Below are positions 24,745 through 31,367 of a DNA stretch of 39,915 nucleotides, in pieces; positions within the stretch are counted from its first letter, which is position 1, and the number at the start of each line of letters is the position of its first letter. The position numbers were made by a program, and so were the translations under genes. The notes under the pieces were generated by a model. It was given only the letters and a program-made list of their open reading frames with translations, searched no databases and was not told the DNA's origin. This stretch comes from a bacterium (GTDB taxonomy: Bacteria; Patescibacteriota; Saccharimonadia; Saccharimonadales; UBA4665): assembly GCA_021809645.1 (NCBI GenBank), contig JAJZKE010000004.1, positions 1-39,915 of the forward strand. The letters are read 5' to 3'.

Positions 24745-25401
24745 ATGGAAGATCAATATAAGCATAAAGAGTCTTTTATCAATAACGCTACCGATAGTAA
24801 TAGTCATAAGCTAAATAAAAGACATGCACTTCTAGATTTCTTATCGACTTTGATTATATTATTGGCAGCTTTTATTGTATCCGTCTTAATGATAATCTTT
24901 GTCTTTCGTTCTTATCAGGTAGATGGACCAAGCATGGAGCCAACCCTTCAGAATAATAATCTTCTAATAATATGGAAACTGCCTAGAACTTGGGCCGATA
25001 TAACTGGTCATCCATATATACCTAAAAGAGGTGACATAATCGTATTTACTGAATCTGGTCTTTCAAAGTTTGGTCAGCAAAATACTAAACAGTTAATAAA
25101 AAGAGTTATTGGATTGCCTGGTGATACCGTAGTCGTTAATAATGGTCAATACACAATATACAATAAAAAACATCCCAAAGGCTTTAATCCAGATAAAACA
25201 TTACCCTACTTTAAGGGAAAAAATATTCCTTATACATCGGGTAATATAAAAATAAAATTAGGGCCAAATCAATTATTTGTATCCGGAGATAATCGTCCAG
25301 ATTCATTAGACTCAAGAGATTTTGGACCAATAAATGCTAATCAAATAGTTGGTCAACTAGTACTTAGGATTTATCCTCTAAATAAAATAAAGGTCTTCTA
25401 G
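24745..25401 (+). CDS. lepB: Signal peptidase I
   Basis: A 218-residue type I signal peptidase. One N-terminal TM at 33-54, then box B with the nucleophile S63 in DGPSMEPTL, box D with the general base K119 in LIKRVIGLPGD, and box E SGDNRPDSLDSRDFG. It removes signal peptides after Sec export and would act with SecA, also in this window. It is followed 34 bases later by parB on the same strand; the two may share a transcript, an unusual pairing. Confidence 0.95.
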   Translation: MEDQYKHKESFINNATDSNSHKLNKRHALLDFLSTLIILLAAFIVSVLMIIFVFRSYQVDGPSMEPTLQNNNLLIIWKLPRTWADITGHPYIPKRGDIIVFTESGLSKFGQQNTKQLIKRVIGLPGDTVVVNNGQYTIYNKKHPKGFNPDKTLPYFKGKNIPYTSGNIKIKLGPNQLFVSGDNRPDSLDSRDFGPINANQIVGQLVLRIYPLNKIKVF

Positions 25402-25435
25402 ATACAATTATAGAATTATTTAGTAAGGTGTTTTC

Positions 25436-26320
25436 ATGGTATATTCATATAATATGGATAAGCCAATAAAAAAAGGATTAGGAAGAGGGTTTGAGGCTCT
25501 TCTGCCACAAAACTTTGATAAAAGTATTCTTTTATCACCAGAAGATCGTATTGAAAAAATTAATATAGATAAACTTTGTCCTAACCCTTCACAACCAAGA
25601 AAGAATTTTGACGAAAGATCTCTTACTGAATTATCTGAATCAATAAAACGATATGGCATTATACAACCATTACTGGTAACACCAGAAAAAGACGGCTACA
25701 TTATTATCGCTGGAGAAAGACGATGGAGAGCAGCTAAAAAAGCTCGATTATCAACAGTACCAGTAGTAATACATAAAAGAAAAGAGCTGGAGCAAATAGA
25801 AATTGCACTTATAGAAAACGTACAACGAGTTGATCTTACGCCGTTAGAACAAGCACTAAGTGTTGAGAAATTACATGAACAATTTAATTTTACTTATGAG
25901 GAAATTGCAAAACGATTAGGAAAGGCAACTTCTACAGTTACAAATACAGTCAGATTGCTTAAATTACCCAAGGAAGCGAAAGATGCTCTATCTAGAAATT
26001 TAATATCCGAGGGACATGCTCGACAAATTTTAGCTATCTCCGATCAACCAAAACAACAGGAATACTTACTCAAAGCAATTATTAAAAACGGCTGGAATGT
26101 TAGACAGGCAGAACAATTTGTTACAAGCCTTAAAACTGGTATTGTTGAAACAAAGAAAGCAAGTGCTAGAACTTCAGCCCAAACAAAAGAAACAAAGTTA
26201 CTATCAAGGCGTCTTGGTACAAATGTCAGCTTAAGACGCATGGCTCATGGAGGAAAACTCGAAATTGCTTACAAAGATGATAATGATCTGGCAAGAATAA
26301 TAAATCTTTTTTCTCTATAG
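25436..26320 (+). CDS. parB: Chromosome-partitioning protein ParB
   Basis: A 294-residue ParB, a CTP-dependent clamp that loads on parS and spreads. The CTP-binding motifs are GERRWR (93-98) and ENVQR (127-131), the HTH is at about 152-176 (TYEEIAKRLGKATSTVTNTV), and the C-terminus is a dimerisation helix region. The ATG at 25436 is chosen because AAGGTG (25425-25430) lies 5 bases upstream; the internal ATG at 25454 gives the more typical N-terminus MDKPIKKGLGRGFEALLP. No parS-like palindrome (consensus TGTTTCACGTGAAACA) was found nearby. It converges with parA, one base apart. Confidence 0.95.
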   Translation: MVYSYNMDKPIKKGLGRGFEALLPQNFDKSILLSPEDRIEKINIDKLCPNPSQPRKNFDERSLTELSESIKRYGIIQPLLVTPEKDGYIIIAGERRWRAAKKARLSTVPVVIHKRKELEQIEIALIENVQRVDLTPLEQALSVEKLHEQFNFTYEEIAKRLGKATSTVTNTVRLLKLPKEAKDALSRNLISEGHARQILAISDQPKQQEYLLKAIIKNGWNVRQAEQFVTSLKTGIVETKKASARTSAQTKETKLLSRRLGTNVSLRRMAHGGKLEIAYKDDNDLARIINLFSL

Positions 26321-26321
26321 A

Positions 26322-27095
26322 TTAATCTCTGGTTCGCACAACTATTTCTTTGGTTAATGTTTTATAGGCTTTTGCACCCTTACTTCTCTTGTCATATTCA
26401 AGTATTGTTTTTCCAAAGCTCGGAGCTTCAGCAAGTCTAACGTTCCTTGGTATAACAGTTTTAAAAACAATATCATTAAAATAGTTCAGCAACTCGTCTC
26501 TAACCTGAGAGCTTAATGCATTTCGGCTATCATACATGGTCATCAATACTCCCAAAATTGATAAATTAGGATTAGTAGATACTTTAACTGCTTGAATAGT
26601 GTTCAATAACTGACTTAGACCCTCTAAGGCATAATATTCTGTTTGTACGGGTATTAATACATAATCTGAGGCAGTTAAAGCATTGACTGTTAAAAGTCCA
26701 AGAGAGGGCGGACAATCAATTATTACATAGTCATAATTAAGATCGTTATCGTCTAATGAAGATTTCAATAAATATTCTCTATTTATTTTAGAAACTAGTT
26801 CTACTTCAGCTCCCGACAAATCAGTATTACTACCTATAAGATATAAATTTTCAAAACTAGTTTTCAAAACAAAATCGTTAATACTATTATTCTCACTAAT
26901 AAGTAACTGGTAACTTGTATTTTTTAATTTATTTTTATCAATACCTAGACCGCTTGTTGTATTGGCTTGTGGATCTAGATCGATCAGTAAAACTTTATAG
27001 TCTCTCGAAAGATAGGCTGCAGTATTAATAGCAGTAGTCGTTTTACCAACTCCTCCTTTTTGATTAACTATAGCTATAGTTGTTCTTTCTGTCAT
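26322..27095 (-). CDS. parA: Chromosome-partitioning ATPase ParA/Soj
   Basis: A 257-residue ParA with the deviant Walker A KGGVGKTT (13-20), Walker A' DLDPQANTT (about 39-47) and Walker B VIIDCPPSLG. It forms ATP-dependent DNA-bound gradients that ParB-parS complexes follow. It has no N-terminal HTH, so it is a chromosomal Soj-type protein. parA is on the minus strand and converges on parB, with one base between the stops; normally both are in one operon. A TATACT box lies 15 bases before the ATG. Confidence 0.96.
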   Translation of the reverse strand: MTERTTIAIVNQKGGVGKTTTAINTAAYLSRDYKVLLIDLDPQANTTSGLGIDKNKLKNTSYQLLISENNSINDFVLKTSFENLYLIGSNTDLSGAEVELVSKINREYLLKSSLDDNDLNYDYVIIDCPPSLGLLTVNALTASDYVLIPVQTEYYALEGLSQLLNTIQAVKVSTNPNLSILGVLMTMYDSRNALSSQVRDELLNYFNDIVFKTVIPRNVRLAEAPSFGKTILEYDKRSKGAKAYKTLTKEIVVRTRD

Positions 27096-27110
27096 AGTCT
27101 ACTTACTAGT

Positions 27111-27116
27111 AGTATA
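27111..27116 (-). promoter_or_regulatory. Candidate -10 box of parA
   Basis: TATACT on the minus strand, 15 bases before the parA ATG, predicting a leader of about 8 bases. It lies downstream of the small-RNA terminator, so parA would be transcribed independently. No strong -35. Confidence 0.4.
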
Positions 27117-27146
27117 TCTGATAGTTTGATAATAATCACTTACAAT

Positions 27147-27171
27147 AAAAAACACAGCCCTATAAGCTGTG
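27147..27171 (-). terminator. Intrinsic terminator
   Basis: On the minus strand a 6-bp stem CACAGC/GCTGTG with a 7-base loop is followed at once by TTTTTT. It is the clearest Rho-independent terminator in the window and ends the predicted small RNA upstream of parA. Confidence 0.8.
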
Positions 27172-27283
27172 CATTATTTTGTTTGAGGGCTCCCCGATTT
27201 TTTTCGGAAAGCCCTTTATTTTTATGTGATTTTTTACCAATTTTTGTTGGCAAGGGAGACTATTTAAAATAACCAACCCTATG
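27147..27283 (-). ncRNA. Candidate small RNA between rplU and parA
   Basis: About 137 bases bounded by a promoter (27290-27318) and a terminator (27147-27171) on the minus strand. Inside is a 12-bp hairpin, 27215-27186: AGGGCTTTCCGA pairs with TCGGGGAGCCCT with two U-G wobbles, around an A6 loop. GUUAUUUU (27273-27266) can pair with AAAAUAAU (27180-27173) to close the central domain, and GUUGG/CCAAC can form a 5' hairpin. No ORF of note lies in it. It does not resemble 4.5S, 6S, tmRNA or RNase P as I know them. Function unknown. Confidence 0.55.
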
Positions 27284-27289
27284 ACAATT

Positions 27290-27318
27290 AGTATCTCGCG
27301 AATAACAGGGGTATGCAA
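27290..27318 (-). promoter_or_regulatory. Promoter of the candidate small RNA
   Basis: Minus strand: -35 TTGCAT (27318-27313), exactly 17 bases, -10 GATACT (27295-27290). Four of six matches in each, with ideal spacing; predicted start near 27283. Confidence 0.5.
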
Positions 27319-27509
27319 GGATTTTTTGAATAATTTTTATACCCATATCATAGTCAGTGTTACGACATATTTTTTAACGATTTTCGTTGTATTTTATGCA
27401 TTTCTGACAAATAAACCCTTACGACTAAACATTCATTTAAAAATTTCTGACAATATCCAACAACAATAATGTAGTATTTTCGATAACTACGTACTTTTAG
27501 GTATAATAC

Positions 27510-27518
27510 TTATCCACA
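27510..27518 (+). promoter_or_regulatory. DnaA-box match
   Basis: TTATCCACA, an exact match to the DnaA box consensus TTATNCACA, just downstream of rplU. A one-mismatch copy (TTATACCCA) is at 27337-27345. Two sites near parA/parB hint at an origin-linked region but are far from proof. Confidence 0.35.
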
Positions 27519-27522
27519 AGAG

Positions 27523-27831
27523 CTAACTAATCTTTAGTACCTTTATTGCAGTATGTCGCTGTCTATGACCACGTACTTTCTTTACACGTTTTTTTGCTTT
27601 ATATCTTATTGATACCACTTTATCAGATTGCTTATCCGATTCGATAATCTGAGCCTCTACTTTATTGTCGTTTAGAACAGGCTGACCGACAGCTACTTTT
27701 TGATCATCAATAACAAGCAAAGGTTTAAATAATAAACTTTTAGTAGAACTCTTTATTAATTCTACTTCTAGCGTATCACCTTCAGATACTAAATACTGTT
27801 TTCCACCTGTTAAAATTACTGCCTTCTTCAT
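27523..27831 (-). CDS. rplU: 50S ribosomal protein L21
   Basis: A 102-residue L21 of normal length, binding 23S rRNA. Recognisable are the N-terminal AVILTGGKQYLVSEGDTLEVE and the C-terminal RYKAKKRVKKVRGHRQRHTAIKVLKI. It follows ileS by 52 bases, so it is probably in the T-box-controlled transcript unless the TATAAT-like word just before its ATG acts as a promoter. rpmA (L27), its usual partner, is not adjacent. Confidence 0.95.
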   Translation of the reverse strand: MKKAVILTGGKQYLVSEGDTLEVELIKSSTKSLLFKPLLVIDDQKVAVGQPVLNDNKVEAQIIESDKQSDKVVSIRYKAKKRVKKVRGHRQRHTAIKVLKIS

Positions 27832-27883
27832 AAGTATTATAGGTTATCAAATATTAGCCGTTCTGTAAACTGTAATTTCTTTT

Positions 27884-30793
27884 TTAAGGATTATTTTTAT
27901 TTTCTTTTGATATCTTAATTTCTAAATCTTGGCCTTCAATCTTAACAATAGTTACGTAACTATATTCTTTTCTGCTGTTTAATGAAATTGCTAGCGTCTC
28001 TTTTATGATTTCATGAAGAAGATTTTCATTTTTGAAGGATGTTGTAATAAGTTTACTATCAGAATTAAGACCAAGGCTTATTCTATCGTTAACTTCAAGT
28101 CCTGCATCTTTTCTTGCTTGCTGAACATTTCTTATGATTTCTCTAGCTACGCCCTCCAATCTTAAATCATCTGTAATCTTAGTATCTAGCTTCACTAACG
28201 TTTTATCATTTGTTACATGATAATCTATACTTTTTACATTCAATTCTTCTTGAATGATCGACAATATATCATCATCCTTTTTTCTATTTGTTTTAATTAC
28301 AACCTTTGATAAAGGTTGCCTTAGTTTTAGTCCAATACTTGCTCTCTGACTCAAGCCCTCATTTATTACTTCCCTAGCCCAATCCATGGAATCAATGACT
28401 ATATTGTTAACATAACCCGGGTTAGGCCAATCTAGAAGATGTACTGATTCACCACCTATAAGATTTTGATATATTTCTTCAGCTAAGAATGGAATAAATG
28501 GGGCTGTAATTATTGATAGCTGTGTTAAAACATAATGGAGTGTCTTGTAGGCATTGTTTTTATCTTCATCGTTATCTGTTTTCCAGAATCGTTTTCGGCT
28601 TCTTCTGATATACCAATTGCTAGCATCATCCAAAAACTTAAAAATTGGTTTAGTAGCATTAGGTATATCGTATTTCTGCATATTTTCATCGATCGACTGA
28701 CCTAATTGATGAACTCGACTAACGATCCATTTATCTAAAATATTTGTAAGGTTATCGATCGGATCTTCTGGTAGTTCTCCCGGCTTCAATCCTGAATCCC
28801 AATCATCAACGTCAGCATATAATGTGAAGAAATCATACATATTCCAAATCATTGATAATTTTCGATATACATCAGAAACATCTTTATCTTGAAGAGAAAA
28901 ATCTTCGCCATTTAATAAAGGTGATGATAGGAATAAAAAGCGCAATGAATCTGCACTATATTGATCCATTAGCTCATTTGGGTCAGTATAATTACCATAA
29001 CTTTTACTCATCTTACGACCATCGTTACCTGAAATAGTACCGGTTACAATAACGTTGTTAAAAGCTCTATTATCAAAAAGTGCTACAGATACGCTATGTA
29101 GATAATAAAACCATGCTCTTACCTGACCGATATATTCTGCTACAAAATCACCAGGAAAATTACTTTCAAATTTATCTACATTTTCAAATGGATAATGATA
29201 CATAGCAAAAGGCATAGATCCTGATTCAAACCAACAATCCAAGACCTTGCCTATGTGTTTATATTTAATACCATCAATTTCAAATTCAATAGCGTCTATC
29301 CATGGCCGATGGTAATCTTCTAATCTAATACTGGATAAATCTTCAAGTTCCTGATATGATCCAACGACTATCACTTTTTCGTTGCCGTCTTTATCTTTTC
29401 CTTTCCAGACGGGCATTGCTGTTGCCCAAAAACGATCACGACTTATATTCCAGTCAGGTGCACTTTCTATAGTATTGGTAAACCTTCTATTCTTTATATG
29501 TTCTGGGAACCAATTTATATCTGAATTGTTATCAAGCATAGCTTGACGCTGATCATCGATGTTTAAAAACCAACTTGGATGAGCACGATATATTAATTTA
29601 GTGCCACATCTATGACAATGAGGATAGCTATGTCTATAGTAATGAATCCTCCAGACTTTACCTTCTTCTAAGAAAGTTTTAGCAATATCTTTATCAACAT
29701 CCCATACTTGCTGACCTTTCCATGGGCTATCAATTAAAAATCCACTGTCATCGATTACACTAACTACTGGAAAATCTTTGCTTTTAGCTAAAATATAGTC
29801 TTCTTCTCCATAGGCTGGAGCTTGAGATACTATCCCAGTACCTTCATCTAGAGTAACGAAATCTGCATTATGAATTTTATGAGCTTTTGGACCATAATCC
29901 TTAAAAATAGGTTCGTATGCTTTTCCGACTAATTCCTCTCCTTTGAAATCGCGAATTAACGTATACTCAATTTGTTGATTCTTTTCATTGATTAAAACAC
30001 TCTTTAACAATTTCTTAGCTATAATAAAATTACCATCACTAGTACTTACTTCGGAATATACTGCACTTTTATCGACTGCTAGGCCAGTATTTGCAAGTAA
30101 TGTCCATGGAACAGTGGTCCATACCAAAAGATAGCTTTCGGAATCTTTTAATTTAAACTTAGCATATACTGATGGGTCAGTTATATCTTTATATGAATTA
30201 TCCATAGCAACTTCTGCTTTCGATATAGGTGTTGCATCTCTTATACAATACATAAGTACTTTTTCACCTTCATATATCTTGCCTCTATCATAAATCTCTT
30301 TAAAAGCCCACCATACTGACTCCATATAGTCTTTATCCATGGTTTTATATGCACCCTGGAAATCTACCCATCTACCAATTCTATCTATAGTTACTTCCCA
30401 CTCATTACCCGTTTGTATCATATTGTCACGGCAAGCAGTTATATACTCCTCTAAGCTTATTTTTGTACCAATATCTCTTTTATCTTTTATACCTAGTTTT
30501 TGCTCCGTATACACTTCTGCCGGCAAGCCATGACAATCCCAGCCCCAAATTCTTTCAACCCTCTTCCCTTTCATCGTCCAATATCTTGGAACAGTATCTT
30601 TAACTATGCTTGACAGTAACGTACCTTGATGTGGAACGCCTGTAATAAAAGGAGGGCCATCATAAAATACATAAGAATTTTCTTTAGGCCTTTGTTCTAC
30701 AGATTTTTCAAATAATTTATTAGTCTTCCAATAGATAATTAGATCTTTTTCATAGTCATTTGGTAAACGTCTAGTTTTTTGCTTAAACTTCAT
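27884..30793 (-). CDS. ileS: Isoleucine-tRNA ligase, eukaryote-like (IleS2) type
   Basis: A 969-residue class I synthetase. The Rossmann start YVFYDGPPFITGVPHQGTL (41-59) holds the HIGH motif, here HQGT (55-58) rather than HYGH; the conserved GWDCHGLPAE follows, then the CP1 editing domain (about 190-390), KMSKS in GRKMSKSYGNY, and the anticodon-binding domain. The sequence is of the eukaryote/archaea-like IleS2 branch, which tends to resist mupirocin. The start ATG is preceded by an in-frame TAA and only a weak SD. A T-box leader of about 220 bases precedes it, so expression should rise when tRNA-Ile is uncharged. Confidence 0.96.
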   Translation of the reverse strand: MKFKQKTRRLPNDYEKDLIIYWKTNKLFEKSVEQRPKENSYVFYDGPPFITGVPHQGTLLSSIVKDTVPRYWTMKGKRVERIWGWDCHGLPAEVYTEQKLGIKDKRDIGTKISLEEYITACRDNMIQTGNEWEVTIDRIGRWVDFQGAYKTMDKDYMESVWWAFKEIYDRGKIYEGEKVLMYCIRDATPISKAEVAMDNSYKDITDPSVYAKFKLKDSESYLLVWTTVPWTLLANTGLAVDKSAVYSEVSTSDGNFIIAKKLLKSVLINEKNQQIEYTLIRDFKGEELVGKAYEPIFKDYGPKAHKIHNADFVTLDEGTGIVSQAPAYGEEDYILAKSKDFPVVSVIDDSGFLIDSPWKGQQVWDVDKDIAKTFLEEGKVWRIHYYRHSYPHCHRCGTKLIYRAHPSWFLNIDDQRQAMLDNNSDINWFPEHIKNRRFTNTIESAPDWNISRDRFWATAMPVWKGKDKDGNEKVIVVGSYQELEDLSSIRLEDYHRPWIDAIEFEIDGIKYKHIGKVLDCWFESGSMPFAMYHYPFENVDKFESNFPGDFVAEYIGQVRAWFYYLHSVSVALFDNRAFNNVIVTGTISGNDGRKMSKSYGNYTDPNELMDQYSADSLRFLFLSSPLLNGEDFSLQDKDVSDVYRKLSMIWNMYDFFTLYADVDDWDSGLKPGELPEDPIDNLTNILDKWIVSRVHQLGQSIDENMQKYDIPNATKPIFKFLDDASNWYIRRSRKRFWKTDNDEDKNNAYKTLHYVLTQLSIITAPFIPFLAEEIYQNLIGGESVHLLDWPNPGYVNNIVIDSMDWAREVINEGLSQRASIGLKLRQPLSKVVIKTNRKKDDDILSIIQEELNVKSIDYHVTNDKTLVKLDTKITDDLRLEGVAREIIRNVQQARKDAGLEVNDRISLGLNSDSKLITTSFKNENLLHEIIKETLAISLNSRKEYSYVTIVKIEGQDLEIKISKENKNNP

Positions 30794-30819
30794 ATCTTTT
30801 TAACCCGCTTAAAATAACA

Positions 30820-31013
30820 AAGTCACCCTATTTTTTTGCTGGAGTCCATTTTAACGGACGTTACCATCCAGCTTCTAATTAGGATGACCTAAAAAGCTCT
30901 TGATTAGTTATATCGTTAACCAAACGGTAGGTTCTACTCAGTTAAAATCACCTTTCTTCCTACTTCCGTTTCTGTAAAATACAGAATTGCGACTGATTAT
31001 CGCTCATACGGAT
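30820..31013 (-). promoter_or_regulatory. T-box riboswitch (tRNA-Ile) of ileS
   Basis: RNA read on the minus strand. Decisive element: stem A1 GCUGGA/UCCAGC (30872-30867 with 30843-30838), a 7-base bulge UGGUAAC (30866-30860) and stem A2 GUCC/GGAC, the T-box antiterminator fold; UGGU pairs with the ACCA end of uncharged tRNA-Ile. Upstream come Stem III (30898-30870), a IIA/B-like pseudoknot (30926-30904), Stem II GUAGG/CCUAC with AGUA and GAA bulges (30963-30927), and a 48-base Stem I region (31012-30965). A hairpin loop UAAUCAG there holds AUC, a candidate Ile specifier. No U-run follows, so regulation is probably translational; UAGGGUGACUU (30830-30820) can pair with the Stem III arm AGGUCAUCCUA (30890-30880), 11 pairs with two G-U. 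Confidence 0.85.
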
Positions 31014-31020
31014 TTTCGAT

Positions 31021-31029
31021 ATTATATCA
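31021..31029 (-). promoter_or_regulatory. Extended -10 promoter of ileS
   Basis: TGATATAAT on the minus strand: a perfect -10 with the TGn extension. No good -35. Transcription should start near 31014, at the 5' edge of the T-box Stem I. Confidence 0.65.
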
Positions 31030-31052
31030 TATACATCACTTAATTAGCTAAT

Positions 31053-31313
31053 TTAAGAGATATATGACTTAACTTCGTCTATTAAAGGTATTGTTGATCC
31101 TAACCATAAATGTTGGACTACTCCATCATCTCGAAGAACCATTATTGCCGGATAGCTGGTGATGTCATAAAGAGAAGCAATAGATATTCCCTCTCTTGTA
31201 TCAATATTTAACGTCTCTACTTTAATTGAACCATCTTTTCTAAGATTATCTACAAATTCCTCAATAGATCTCCTGTGCTCAGAATTGAGCCTATATAACA
31301 CTAACACTTTCAT
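31053..31313 (-). CDS. Thioredoxin-fold protein without CxxC
   Basis: An 86-residue protein whose strand and helix order and the cis-Pro segment DITSYPAIMVLRDDG match the thioredoxin fold (glutaredoxin-like start MKVLVLYRLNSEHRRSIEEF). The catalytic CxxC is absent; the protein has no cysteine at all, so it cannot be a disulfide reductase. It is 54 bases downstream of nrdJ and probably in the same transcript. It might be a binding or scaffold relative of the reductant of NrdJ; this is inference. Confidence 0.75.
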   Translation of the reverse strand: MKVLVLYRLNSEHRRSIEEFVDNLRKDGSIKVETLNIDTREGISIASLYDITSYPAIMVLRDDGVVQHLWLGSTIPLIDEVKSYIS

Positions 31314-31367
31314 TAGTATTTAGGTTATATTAATAGGGATCAATAGGTCAAGTATTACATTCATTAT

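Larger units (their letters stand above)
27096..27522. other. rplU-parA intergenic region
   Basis: 427 bases without a convincing protein gene. From right to left it holds a DnaA-box match (27510-27518), an AT-rich segment with a repeated word ATTTCTGACAA (at about 27399 and 27443), a promoter (27290-27318), a predicted small RNA ending at an intrinsic terminator (27283-27147), and the parA -10 box (27111-27116). Confidence 0.6.

Noticed and set aside
27186-27215. Hairpin with downstream T-rich plus strand as a plus-strand terminator
   Set aside because: No plus-strand gene runs into it; on the minus strand it fits as an internal hairpin of the small RNA.
27281-27469. 62-residue plus-strand frame with a hydrophobic segment, in the rplU-parA spacer
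   Set aside because: No SD, AT-rich low-complexity sequence that gives hydrophobic frames by chance, and it overlaps the small-RNA promoter on the other strand.
25436-27522. parS site near parAB
   Set aside because: No close match to the TGTTTCACGTGAAACA palindrome was seen on reading the region.
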